A stretch of 64,000 nt of DNA from Acinetobacter tandoii DSM 14970 = CIP 107469. Lineage in GTDB: Bacteria; Pseudomonadota; Gammaproteobacteria; Pseudomonadales; Moraxellaceae. Positions 1 to 5,885 of this stretch are shown here, one piece after another (positions within the stretch are counted from its first letter, which is position 1; every line of letters begins with the position of its first letter). The stretch spans positions 11,146 through 75,145 of the forward strand of contig NZ_KE007367.1 in the NCBI RefSeq assembly GCF_000400735.1. The letters run 5' to 3'. The notes beneath the pieces were generated by a model. The model did no database searches, had not been told where the DNA came from, and saw nothing but the letters and a program-made list of their open reading frames with translations. The translations under genes were made by a program, and so were the position numbers.

Positions 1-95
1 GAGCAGCCAGAGCAGCCAGAGCAGCCAGAGCAGCCAGAGCAGCCAGAGCAGCCAGAGCAGCCAGAGCAGCCAGAGCAGCCAGAGCAGCCAGAGCA
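1..95 (+). repeat. Nine-base tandem repeat encoding Glu-Gln-Pro
   Basis: Ten exact copies of GAGCAGCCA run from 1 to 90 and a partial copy (GAGCA) follows at 91-95. The array may begin before the window. Unit length is a multiple of three, so gain or loss of copies keeps the frame and only changes the length of the protein tail. Confidence 0.97.
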
Positions 96-177
96 AAAAC
101 CAAAAGCTAAACGTGGTGCAAAGGGTAAAGTAGATGAGCCAATTTCTGACGCTGGAACAGGTGAAGCTGAATCTTAA
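1..177 (+). CDS. C-terminal end of a phage head-region protein (partial)
   Basis: The frame is open from the first base and stops with TAA at 175-177; its start lies outside the window. The visible 58 residues are ten Glu-Gln-Pro repeats followed by a Lys/Gly/Ala-rich stretch and an acidic end. It lies directly before a gp6-like head-tail connector and overlaps it by 44 bases, which is where siphophages often keep small accessory head proteins or the capsid gene. The tail is low in complexity and probably disordered. The family cannot be named from this fragment. Confidence 0.75.
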   Translation, partial: EQPEQPEQPEQPEQPEQPEQPEQPEQPEQPEQKPKAKRGAKGKVDEPISDAGTGEAES

Positions 178-451
178 AGTTGATCATGATGAAGAAGACG
201 ATTTAATCCTTTCTTTAATCAGAGCAGCTTTTGATGCCTTTGAACAGGAAACCAACCGCAAGCTTTATGAAGTTGGAGCAGTAATTCCAGAAGATGTACT
301 AAATGGAATGATTGTCACTGATTCAATTATTCAAGGTGCCCATATGTTGATTGGGCACTGGTATAAGAATCGGGAATCGGTTGGCACAGGTACTGAACTT
401 CCAATGGCAACTGCTTGGCTTTGGAAAAAGCATCGATGGGTGAACACATGA
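134..451 (+). CDS. Head-tail connector protein, HK97 gp6-like
   Basis: This 105-residue protein has the pattern of the phage gp6-like connector family: an N-terminal 'FLTLEQVKLNLKVD' helix start, an acidic turn, then a helix ending 'AAFDAFEQETNRKL', and a C-terminal Trp-rich stretch. In HK97-like phages such proteins form a ring under the portal that joins head and tail. It starts inside the upstream gene and ends in an ATGA overlap with the next gene, so the connector genes look translationally coupled. Position just before a head-tail joining gene supports the call. Confidence 0.85.
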   Translation: MSQFLTLEQVKLNLKVDHDEEDDLILSLIRAAFDAFEQETNRKLYEVGAVIPEDVLNGMIVTDSIIQGAHMLIGHWYKNRESVGTGTELPMATAWLWKKHRWVNT

Positions 452-780
452 CATTAGCAGCAGGTGATCTATGCCACCGAGTCACGATCCAAAATAAAAC
501 CAGCACTTACGATGAAAACAACTACGAAACAGATCCAATCTGGACTGACTTCAAAAAGCTTTGGGCTAAGGTTGAGTTTTTATCAGTTAAAGACTCAATT
601 AATGCCAAGGCTGCTGGTTCACAAACTACAGCACGCTTAAAACTACGTAAACGTAGTGATATCACCACGGAAATGCGCGTGCTTTGGGATGGATACACCT
701 TTCAGATTGTTTCGCCGCCTAAGCCTGACAATGAGAACGGTAAGATCTACATGACGTTGGAGCTTGCAGTAATGGAGTAG
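448..780 (+). CDS. Phage head-tail joining (head closure) protein
   Basis: The product (110 residues from this start) opens 'MTLAAGDLCHRVTIQ' and continues with 'W.DFKKLWAKVEFLS', the typical pattern of the small beta-barrel head-tail joining family (SPP1 gp16-like, Pfam Phage_H_T_join). It closes the head and docks the tail. The ATG at 448 was preferred to the longer reading from 415 because it forms an ATGA overlap with the stop of the preceding gene and gives the usual N-terminus. A GGAG for the next gene lies across its stop. Confidence 0.85.
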   Translation: MTLAAGDLCHRVTIQNKTSTYDENNYETDPIWTDFKKLWAKVEFLSVKDSINAKAAGSQTTARLKLRKRSDITTEMRVLWDGYTFQIVSPPKPDNENGKIYMTLELAVME

Positions 781-783
781 GCT

Positions 784-1242
784 ATGGTTGTTGAGGTTGA
801 AATAACGGGGATGGGTGAAATTGAGCGAAAGCTCAGAGCCTTGGCTAATCCACGTTTAGCAAAAAATGCTGCAAGGCGTTCAGCGCGTAAAGCTATGGCA
901 ATTGTCCGTGATGCAGCACGTATGAATGCTAAAGGTATCGACAACAGGCTCACTGACGAAAAGATTTGGAAAAATATCGCAATTGCAGCAGGTAAATCGC
1001 GTGATGCGAACACAATTATGATGCGTGTAGGCGTGAGAGGCGGTGCATCATTTTCAAATCCAAATCCACCAAGTCTAAGTGGTGGCGATACTCGACATTG
1101 GCGCTGGATAGAGTTTGGATCGGCGCATAATCCACCTGTACCATTCATGCGACCCGCTTTAGAAAACAATATTCAGGCTGTGACTGATTCATTTGCACAA
1201 AACTTTAGTGCTGAACTCGATAAGGAACTTGCAAAACTATGA
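784..1242 (+). CDS. HK97 gp10-like tail completion protein
   Basis: The 152-residue product begins 'MVVEVEITGMGEIERKL' and has the Ala/Arg-rich helix and 'WIEFGSAHNPPVPFMRPAL' segment typical of the HK97 gp10 family, which completes the tail end at the neck. GGAG lies just upstream across the stop of the previous gene. It overlaps the next gene by ATGA at 1239-1242. Gene order (connector, joining protein, gp10, DUF3168) is the standard siphophage order. Confidence 0.85.
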   Translation: MVVEVEITGMGEIERKLRALANPRLAKNAARRSARKAMAIVRDAARMNAKGIDNRLTDEKIWKNIAIAAGKSRDANTIMMRVGVRGGASFSNPNPPSLSGGDTRHWRWIEFGSAHNPPVPFMRPALENNIQAVTDSFAQNFSAELDKELAKL

Positions 1243-1610
1243 ATATTCTCCCTGTAGTTCCAACGCTAAGAGCAGATCCAAATGTCACAGCGTTATTGGG
1301 AAATAATCCTTTAAAAGTTTTTGAAGATATTGCTCCCACTGGTACTGCATTTCCTTATGCAGTTTGGTCGGTTGTGACTGCAAATCCTGAAAACAACTTG
1401 GACTGTGCAGCAAATATTGATCATGTGTCTTTCCAGATTGTTGTTTATGACAGCAATCAAAAGCGAGCTTACGATATTCGAGCAGCCATTCGTACTTCGC
1501 TTGAACCATATTGTTATGTGACTAGTATTCACCCCAACCATTTTGAGCGAATTCTCGATACCAATGTTTTTGGACGTGGGTTTGATGCGAATTGGTGGTT
1601 GGATCGATAG
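1239..1610 (+). CDS. Tail terminator-like protein, DUF3168 family
   Basis: The product is 123 residues. The 'PLKVFEDIAPTGTAFPYAVWS' segment and the following 'D.VSFQIVVYDSNQKRAYDIRAAIRTSL' match DUF3168 (gp17-like tail completion) proteins, which cap the tail tube at the head side. It is coupled to the upstream gene by an ATGA overlap. A terminator follows within 55 bases of its stop, ending this connector block before the inserted antirepressor cassette. Confidence 0.82.
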   Translation: MNILPVVPTLRADPNVTALLGNNPLKVFEDIAPTGTAFPYAVWSVVTANPENNLDCAANIDHVSFQIVVYDSNQKRAYDIRAAIRTSLEPYCYVTSIHPNHFERILDTNVFGRGFDANWWLDR

Positions 1611-1662
1611 ATATTCAAAATAGGAAAACTGGACAAATCGCTATTTTTTTCGATGAAAGAAT

Positions 1663-1690
1663 AAGCCTTACAGAAATGTAGGGCTTTTTT
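1663..1690 (+). terminator. Rho-independent terminator after the connector genes
   Basis: AAGCC (1663-1667) pairs with GGCTT (1682-1686); an inner TAC/GTA extends the stem around a six-base loop, and a T run follows to 1690. It separates the connector genes from the antirepressor cassette. Confidence 0.75.
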
Positions 1691-1712
1691 AATGCCCGCA
1701 ATTTGGGCAAAC

Positions 1713-1789
1713 CACTGGCTAGGTTGATCCCCGAAAGGAAGATGGTCGTTTCGACTATTCATTGCATCTTCTTGCCAGTGTTTTTTTTT
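1713..1789 (+). ncRNA. Candidate C4-like antisense RNA controlling the AntA gene
   Basis: The segment folds as nested stems. CACTGGC (1713-1719) pairs with GCCAGTG (1774-1780), GAAGATG (1738-1744) pairs with CATCTTC (1765-1771), and GTCG (1745-1748) pairs with CGAC (1752-1755); nine T follow at 1781-1789. The unpaired ATTCATTG (1757-1764) is fully complementary to CAATGAAT (1810-1817), which spans the AntA start codon. TTGATC (1724-1729) is complementary to GATCAA (1807-1812). In P1/P7 the C4 RNA, about 77 nt, sits upstream of ant and blocks translation in this way. Assignment to C4 is inference; a covariance search with the Rfam C4 model would settle it. Confidence 0.62.
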
Positions 1790-1811
1790 AATGAGTAGTC
1801 GGAGCAGATCA

Positions 1812-2342
1812 ATGAATGCAGCAGTAAAGATTGAAGGTGGAACTCCGTTTATAGAAGTAGAATTAAATGGGAAGGTTCAACTGGGTGTGAATGCGCGTGA
1901 TTTACATAGAATGCTTGAAAGTAAGCAAGACTTTTCTACTTGGATAAAGCGCCGTATTGCACAGTGCGGTTTTGAAGAGAATTATGATTTTATCCTGATC
2001 CACCAAAAAGTGGAGCAGGTGTCTGGTGCAAAACATTTGGTTGAATACATTATTTCAGTAGATATGACTAAGCATCTAGGAATGATGGAGCGCAACCATA
2101 AAGGTCATGAGATTCGAAAATACTACATTGAACAAGAGGAAATGGCGCGCCACTTGAAAGATGGCATCCAATTGCAAATTGGAAAAATCACAGCTCAAGT
2201 AGAAGTCATTACTCAGTCACTATCTATTGCAGGACGCTTTCTTTCAGTTAATGGAAAGCAAACAAAACCAGCATTATTAAAAGAACTGGATGAGCTAATT
2301 AATCAGGCTCAACCAAGTTTGGATTTTGAGGGTGGAATTTGA
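1812..2342 (+). CDS. AntA-type phage antirepressor
   Basis: The product from this start is 176 residues. Its N-terminal half is an AntA/AntB domain: 'VNARDLHRMLESKQDFSTWIKRRI' followed by 'YDFILIHQKVE' and the 'ISVDMTKHLGMMERNHKGHEIRKYYIE' block. Such proteins bind and disable the prophage repressor and so promote induction. The ATG at 1812 has GGAG at 1801-1804 with seven bases between; an earlier in-frame ATG at 1791 follows a T run and has no such site. The gene stands between two terminators inside the head-tail operon, so it is a separately expressed cargo gene. The upstream RNA element probably represses its translation. Confidence 0.85.
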   Translation: MNAAVKIEGGTPFIEVELNGKVQLGVNARDLHRMLESKQDFSTWIKRRIAQCGFEENYDFILIHQKVEQVSGAKHLVEYIISVDMTKHLGMMERNHKGHEIRKYYIEQEEMARHLKDGIQLQIGKITAQVEVITQSLSIAGRFLSVNGKQTKPALLKELDELINQAQPSLDFEGGI

Positions 2343-2400
2343 AATGCGACCCTTTTAAATTCCGCATCTCAAATGCTGAAATTAGAAGTTTAAAACCAAT

Positions 2401-2422
2401 GCCACCTTCGGGTGGCTTTTTT
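2401..2422 (+). terminator. Rho-independent terminator after the AntA antirepressor
   Basis: GCCACC (2401-2406), TTCG loop, GGTGGC (2411-2416) and six T form a textbook terminator that closes the antirepressor cassette 27 bases before the tail tube gene. Confidence 0.9.
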
Positions 2423-2448
2423 ATGCCTAAAAAGAGGAGTAGCTACTC

Positions 2449-2916
2449 ATGGCACGTATTAAAGCGCAACGTACGCAAGTATTTGCTGTTATCGCAGGTG
2501 CAGTTGTACGCTTCAGTTGCCCTAAAGCATTTACTTTTGGAGATGATTCCTTTTCTAAGATTGATGCAACTTGCTTGGATTCTGACACGAAGGATTATGA
2601 GCGCGGTTTACGAGATCCTGGTGAAGGTTCCATTCAGATTGACCTAGATGATGAAAACGCAAGCCATTTACAGCTTATCGCGTTAGCTGATTCTGGTGAA
2701 AAGGTTGAGTGGTATGTTGGTTCCAGTCATAACCAAACACCGCCAACTTATGATGTTACGACAGGTATTGATCTACCTGAAACACGAATTTGGTGGTCTT
2801 TCCAAGGCTACTTAAACCCAGCAGCACCAACCGTTGAACAGGACTCATTAATTGGTTATACCTTCACCTTGGTACGTACATCCGCTGTCATCACAACCCC
2901 GCGAGTGATTCCATAA
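2449..2916 (+). CDS. Major tail tube protein
   Basis: The 155-residue product opens 'MARIKAQRTQVFAV' and has an acidic, beta-rich body with 'GLRDPGEGSIQIDLDDE', 'WYVGSS' and 'WWSFQGYLNPAAPTVEQDSL', the layout of siphophage tail tube subunits that stack as rings around the tape measure. GAGGAG precedes the ATG. The stop overlaps the next start (TAATG), so it is coupled to the tail chaperone gene. Position between connectors and the G/GT chaperone is standard. Confidence 0.82.
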   Translation: MARIKAQRTQVFAVIAGAVVRFSCPKAFTFGDDSFSKIDATCLDSDTKDYERGLRDPGEGSIQIDLDDENASHLQLIALADSGEKVEWYVGSSHNQTPPTYDVTTGIDLPETRIWWSFQGYLNPAAPTVEQDSLIGYTFTLVRTSAVITTPRVIP

Positions 2917-3446
2917 TGGCTAAAACAAATCTTAAAGCCCTTCGAAAAGTTACCCAAAGTGGTGCGCCAATTGAGCGAACAGTAACATGGAAGGTATTTG
3001 CTACAGAAGAGAACCTTGAAGACCTTAAAGAGCTTACGAGTAAATCGGAGATGACTGTCGGTGATGAAGTTGAACTTGAAGGACAGGTCTTTATTAAGCG
3101 ACTTTCATTCATTGCTCAGCAAGAAGTAGCAAAGGCTTTTGAATGGGATGTCGTGACAAACCCAGATGGCCCAGTGTTAAAAGAAATCAATGGTAGTCGT
3201 TTGGTCGCTTCACGTTTGATTGGTTCGATTTGTGAAGATGGGAAAGGAACGCCGTTTTTCACTTCACTTACTGATGTATATACTTCTGATCCAAAGTTCA
3301 TTGATGCGGTATATCAAGAAGCTGACAAGGTGAACAACTTTACGGGAAAGTCACCGAAGAAGAATTCGAGCGAAATGAATTCTGGTGCGAACTTGTCCTC
3401 AACGGAATCGGTGGAAGTACCATCGAAGAAGCGCAAGCAAACATAA
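2916..3446 (+). CDS. Tail assembly chaperone, gpG-like (zero-frame product)
   Basis: The zero-frame product is 176 residues, with a lysine-rich beginning, a beta-rich middle and a low-complexity Ser/Lys end after residue 145. In lambda, gpG and its frameshifted form gpGT load onto the tape measure protein and guide tail assembly. Here a GGGAAAG heptamer at 3344-3350 lies at codons 143-145 in the phase G GGA AAG, exactly as in lambda. The polar end after the slip site looks like read-through of the overlapping T frame. The tape measure gene lies downstream beyond the inserted immunity and cargo genes. Confidence 0.82.
   Translation: MAKTNLKALRKVTQSGAPIERTVTWKVFATEENLEDLKELTSKSEMTVGDEVELEGQVFIKRLSFIAQQEVAKAFEWDVVTNPDGPVLKEINGSRLVASRLIGSICEDGKGTPFFTSLTDVYTSDPKFIDAVYQEADKVNNFTGKSPKKNSSEMNSGANLSSTESVEVPSKKRKQT
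3344..3350 (+). promoter_or_regulatory. Programmed -1 frameshift site G GGA AAG
   Basis: In the gpG-like frame the codons are ACG GGA AAG from 3342, so the heptamer GGGAAAG is in the slippery phase. Shifting back one base gives GGG AAA and continues with GTC from 3350 into a long open frame. This is the same heptamer used by lambda G/T. Confidence 0.85.
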
Positions 3447-3661
3447 ACAATGCTGAACTAAACATTTGGAGAGCCTACCGTAAAAAGTATGGCTCTTTAT
3501 TTTTTGGGCGTAGGCTCGAACATGCTTTTGGTAACTGGACAGCGCATTACACTAGCTTGAAGATTCACAAGGAAGTAGATCCTTATGACTTCATGCCAAA
3601 TGAACAGCGTAAGGAAATATCTCTTGAAGAATATATGGAAGCTAATTTTGGTACTGGGTGA
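3350..3661 (+). CDS. Tail assembly chaperone gpT part, read by -1 frameshift
   Basis: From 3350 the -1 frame stays open for 103 codons to TGA at 3659-3661. It reads 'EEEFERNEFWCELVLNG', then 'IEEAQANINNAELNIWRAYRKKYGSL' and a Trp/Tyr-rich end, the pattern of gpT-type chaperone extensions (DUF4035-like). Joined at the slip site it would give a fusion of about 248 residues (145 plus 103). No ATG near its start suggests separate initiation, so frameshifting is the likely route. The next gene points the other way, ending 7 bases past this stop. Confidence 0.8.
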   Translation, partial: VTEEEFERNEFWCELVLNGIGGSTIEEAQANINNAELNIWRAYRKKYGSLFFGRRLEHAFGNWTAHYTSLKIHKEVDPYDFMPNEQRKEISLEEYMEANFGTG

Positions 3662-3667
3662 AGCACC

Positions 3668-4081
3668 TTAGGGTGCTTTATTGCTTTCAGGGATATCTAA
3701 AAATTGCAAAGATTTATATGTCTCCGCGTTGCTCTTTTTCAATCTATGCATTTCTGCTTTCAATACTTTATTCACTTGAAGTCGATGCTCTAAAAATTGA
3801 ATCATTTCAGGGTTTTTTGTTTTTGAAAGTGAATCCTCGATTTGAGATATAGCTTCATCGTAATTGCTTTCCAAGCCAGCACAATATGTTGCAAGAAACA
3901 TATGTAGATTTTTTTCAAAAAAATCGTGGTCGTAATTCTTTTTTTCAAAAGATTCTTCTAAGCGAGCAATAATTTCAGCATTAATTGAGCGGTTCTGCTC
4001 TTTGGCGGAATTCATTACCTTGTCCCTTAGGTCTTCAGGCCATCGCAATTTATATTGAGGCTCTTTCTGGTTTTCGCTCAT
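3668..4081 (-). CDS. Mnt/Arc-family ribbon-helix-helix repressor
   Basis: The 137-residue product begins with a ribbon-helix-helix domain: 'PQYKLRWPEDLRDKVMNSAKEQNRSINAEIIARLEESF', which closely follows the Arc/Mnt pattern (beta strand with alternating polar residues, then two helices around 'NRSINAEI'). The rest is helical and probably a coiled coil, as in Mnt, where it drives tetramer formation. It is transcribed away from the Arc-like and KilA-N genes and has a good promoter in the shared control region (TTGTCA, 17 bases, TATTAT on the minus strand). By analogy with P22 immI it would repress the antirepressor promoter during lysogeny. At 137 residues it is longer than P22 Mnt (about 82). 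Confidence 0.8.
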   Translation of the reverse strand: MSENQKEPQYKLRWPEDLRDKVMNSAKEQNRSINAEIIARLEESFEKKNYDHDFFEKNLHMFLATYCAGLESNYDEAISQIEDSLSKTKNPEMIQFLEHRLQVNKVLKAEMHRLKKSNAETYKSLQFLDIPESNKAP

Positions 4082-4114
4082 TTGGAGTGATTACACCTTA
4101 AAGTTGATAAATTT

Positions 4115-4186
4115 ATAATAAAGTACCTCTATGATGTTGACAATGACATAAGAGAGGTACATTATAAAACGTACCTAAATGATGTT
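4115..4186. promoter_or_regulatory. Divergent promoters with repeated GTACCT operators (immI-like)
   Basis: Minus-strand promoter: TTGTCA (4143-4138), 17 bases, TATTAT (4120-4115). Plus-strand promoter: TTGACA (4137-4142), 17 bases, CATTAT (4160-4165). The two -35 boxes overlap. Operator-like repeats are GTACCTCTATGATGTT (4123-4138) and GTACCTAAATGATGTT (4171-4186), 14 of 16 identical, plus an inverted copy AGAGAGGTAC (4151-4160). One copy lies in each promoter spacer and the third just past the plus -10, well placed for repression of both directions. Confidence 0.75.
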
Positions 4187-4197
4187 AAGGAGATACC

Positions 4198-4356
4198 ATG
4201 AGAGTACAACGAGGTCAGCAATACAAAATGCGGTTTTTAGACAACAAAGACCATGAAAAGCTAAAACTGAAAGGTGAGCAGGAAGATCGGTCGATTAATT
4301 ATTTAATTAATCAAGCCATTAAAGAGTTTTTAAATAAAGAGAGTGCGAAAGCATGA
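4198..4356 (+). CDS. Arc-like small ribbon-helix-helix repressor
   Basis: The 52-residue product reads 'GQQYKMRFLDNKDHEKLKLKGEQED' and then 'RSINYLINQAIKEFLNKE', a complete Arc-type ribbon-helix-helix fold and almost the same length as P22 Arc (53). AAGGAG lies a few bases before the ATG. It is the first gene of the transcript from the TTGACA promoter and precedes the KilA-N antirepressor, as arc precedes ant in P22. By analogy it would damp expression of the antirepressor and of its own promoter. It is too short for many gene finders. Confidence 0.78.
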   Translation: MRVQRGQQYKMRFLDNKDHEKLKLKGEQEDRSINYLINQAIKEFLNKESAKA

Positions 4357-4412
4357 AATCAACAGACAACAAAAAAGCCCCTAACTATCTTGGCGGATAC
4401 GGAGCTTGATTG

Positions 4413-4451
4413 ATGTCAAATCACAGTGAGCATTTAACATGTCTAATTTAA
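4413..4451 (+). CDS. Possible 12-codon leader peptide overlapping the KilA-N start
   Basis: ATG at 4413 follows GGAG (4401-4404) with eight bases between. Its frame runs twelve codons and stops with TAA at 4449-4451, thirteen bases past the first base of the KilA-N gene start. The KilA-N ATG itself has only a weak site (GTGAG). This could couple translation, as icd does for ant in P1, but a frame this short may be chance. Confidence 0.3.
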   Translation: MSNHSEHLTCLI

Positions 4452-5344
4452 CACAAAATTTCTTAAACCCAAACAATCAGCCTTTAGTTATTGGTGAATT
4501 TACTATTCGTCAAGATGATGAAGGGCGTTATTGCTTGAATGATTTCCATAAAGCGAGCGGTGGTCTGGATAAGCACTCGCCATTCCGTTTTATGCGTATA
4601 GAACAAACTAAGGAACTTATTGAGGAAATTGAGAAATATACTCAAACACCAGAAATGGTGCTTGGTGAAAATTCTCAAACCTCAAATATGAGGAGTGCTG
4701 CAAAAGTTATCCATGGTGGTAACAATCGAGGTACTTACGTTGTCAAAGAGCTTGTCTATTCATACGCCATGTGGATTTCTGCAAAATTCCATTTAATGGT
4801 GATTCGTGCATACGACTCATTGGTGATGCAATGGAAAATTAATGATCGCCAATCCATCTCACCAGAACAGTGTGGAATTTTATACAACATTGTGCATACA
4901 CGCGCAGGTGGCAATCAAAGCCTAATCAAACAAATGTGGAGTCGTTTAAAAAACCATTTTAAATATTCTGCAAGCTATCGTGAGTTACGTGCGATTCATT
5001 TTGAAGATGCTAAACACTACTTAGAGGTAATGGACTTAAAGGGTAATACTGGAAAGCATGAATCTAAAACCCCATCATCTTCGAACCGCTTGGAAGACCT
5101 TGCCTACAATGTTTCTATGAATATGCTATGGGCGAGTGGTTGGTGGCTATGCTACCGAGATGCTATTCAATTGCTTAATCCTCAAATGTTTTCTGAAATA
5201 GAAGATCGCTTTAAAAGTGGGTCTACTTATGCATGCCTAATACTAGGTGGAGAAAAAAGCAAAGAAACAAATGCACGTATTGCAGGGGTTTTTCCATTTA
5301 ACGTACCAGTACGAGACCGTTGCGCATTGTTGCGGTATAAGTGA
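4439..5344 (+). CDS. KilA-N domain phage antirepressor
   Basis: The 301-residue product has a KilA-N domain over about residues 20-130: 'IRQDDEGRYCLNDFHKASGG', then 'HGGNNRGTYVVKELVYSYAMWIS' and 'RAYDSLV'. A second domain follows ('SPEQCGILYNIVHTRAGGN' to 'HYLEVM'), resembling ORF6C/P22AR-type C-terminal domains of antirepressors. P22 Ant is about 300 residues. Such proteins bind the prophage repressor and trigger induction. It lies in an Arc-like plus antirepressor operon opposite a Mnt-like gene. A terminator follows 18 bases past the stop. Assignment of the second domain is less certain than the first. Confidence 0.82.
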   Translation: MSNLTQNFLNPNNQPLVIGEFTIRQDDEGRYCLNDFHKASGGLDKHSPFRFMRIEQTKELIEEIEKYTQTPEMVLGENSQTSNMRSAAKVIHGGNNRGTYVVKELVYSYAMWISAKFHLMVIRAYDSLVMQWKINDRQSISPEQCGILYNIVHTRAGGNQSLIKQMWSRLKNHFKYSASYRELRAIHFEDAKHYLEVMDLKGNTGKHESKTPSSSNRLEDLAYNVSMNMLWASGWWLCYRDAIQLLNPQMFSEIEDRFKSGSTYACLILGGEKSKETNARIAGVFPFNVPVRDRCALLRYK

Positions 5345-5362
5345 AAAACATTATTAAGACAG

Positions 5363-5385
5363 CCTCCTTCGGGAGGTTTCTTTTT
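5363..5385 (+). terminator. Rho-independent terminator after the KilA-N gene
   Basis: CCTCC (5363-5367), TTCG loop and GGAGG (5372-5376) are followed by TTTCTTTTT. It closes the immunity operon before the lipoprotein gene. Confidence 0.88.
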
Positions 5386-5422
5386 GACCAAATAATTAGT
5401 ATCTTACCCTTGCTTATAAAAA
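5375..5422 (+). repeat. Cargo-gene leader block, copy A
   Basis: This 48-base block starts in the terminator arm, contains TTTTTGACC, AATTAGTAT and TTATAAAAA, and lies just before the lipoprotein ribosome site. It matches copy B at 5873-5920 at 39 of 48 positions without gaps. It probably holds the gene's promoter, although TTGACC and TTATAA are 24 bases apart, too far for a standard sigma-70 pair. Confidence 0.7.
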
Positions 5423-5433
5423 GGGGTAACTTC

Positions 5434-5850
5434 ATGAAAAAATTATTAGTTTTGGCAGCAGTTGGGCTTGGGTTGTCATTAAGTGGCTGTGCGGTGCGAG
5501 TTGCGGATTTAACTGTAGCAAGTACGAAGAACTACAATTTAAACTCTAATCAGTTTGTGAAAGGTGAGCGAGTTTCCGCGGATGACTCAGTTCCAGTTAT
5601 TTTATTCCCGCTTGGCATTCCTGATATGAAAACAGCTATGGACAAGGCAATTGAAAAAAATAACTGTTCAGTAGCTTTAACTGATGTGGTCATTACTAGT
5701 CTTAATTATGCATTTTTAGTTGGTAAAATTGGGTATCGTGTTGAAGGGAATCAAGTTATCGATACCAATCAACCTAATTGTGGAAAAAGTAGAAATTTAG
5801 CTGATTTGAGCAATGAACGACCTTTGATTTTATCAAAGCCAGCATCATAA
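5434..5850 (+). CDS. Phage cargo lipoprotein
   Basis: From this ATG the product is 138 residues with a lipoprotein signal: 'MKKLLVLAAVGLGLSLSGC' and Cys at 19. The mature part has 'VADLTVASTKN' and 'VILFPLGIPDMKTAMDKAIEKNNC'. Small phage lipoproteins of this build are often made in the lysogen and can alter the cell surface or block superinfection; that role is inference here. The ATG at 5434 follows AAGGGG; an upstream in-frame start at 5341 would add residues before the signal peptide and has no support. It has its own terminator on each side. Confidence 0.75.
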   Translation: MKKLLVLAAVGLGLSLSGCAVRVADLTVASTKNYNLNSNQFVKGERVSADDSVPVILFPLGIPDMKTAMDKAIEKNNCSVALTDVVITSLNYAFLVGKIGYRVEGNQVIDTNQPNCGKSRNLADLSNERPLILSKPAS

Positions 5851-5857
5851 GAAGAGC

Positions 5858-5885
5858 AACCGCCTACATGGCGGTTTCTTTTTGA
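5858..5885 (+). terminator. Rho-independent terminator after the lipoprotein gene
   Basis: AACCGCC (5858-5864) pairs with GGCGGTT (5870-5876) around TACAT, followed by TCTTTTT. Confidence 0.87.

Noticed and set aside
1-95. Possible CRISPR-like repeat array
   Set aside because: Units are nine bases with no spacers, in frame with a coding region; it is a protein-coding tandem repeat.
747-1169. 140-codon minus-strand frame opposite the gp10 gene
   Set aside because: Shadow of the gp10-like coding sequence, with low-complexity composition.
1713-1789. Simple terminator only
   Set aside because: Nested stems and the exact complement to the downstream start codon are not explained by termination alone, so an antisense RNA is the better reading; the T run probably also terminates it.
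2339-2647. 102-codon frame across the terminator and tail tube start
   Set aside because: It runs over a clear terminator and overlaps the tail tube gene in another frame; no ribosome site.
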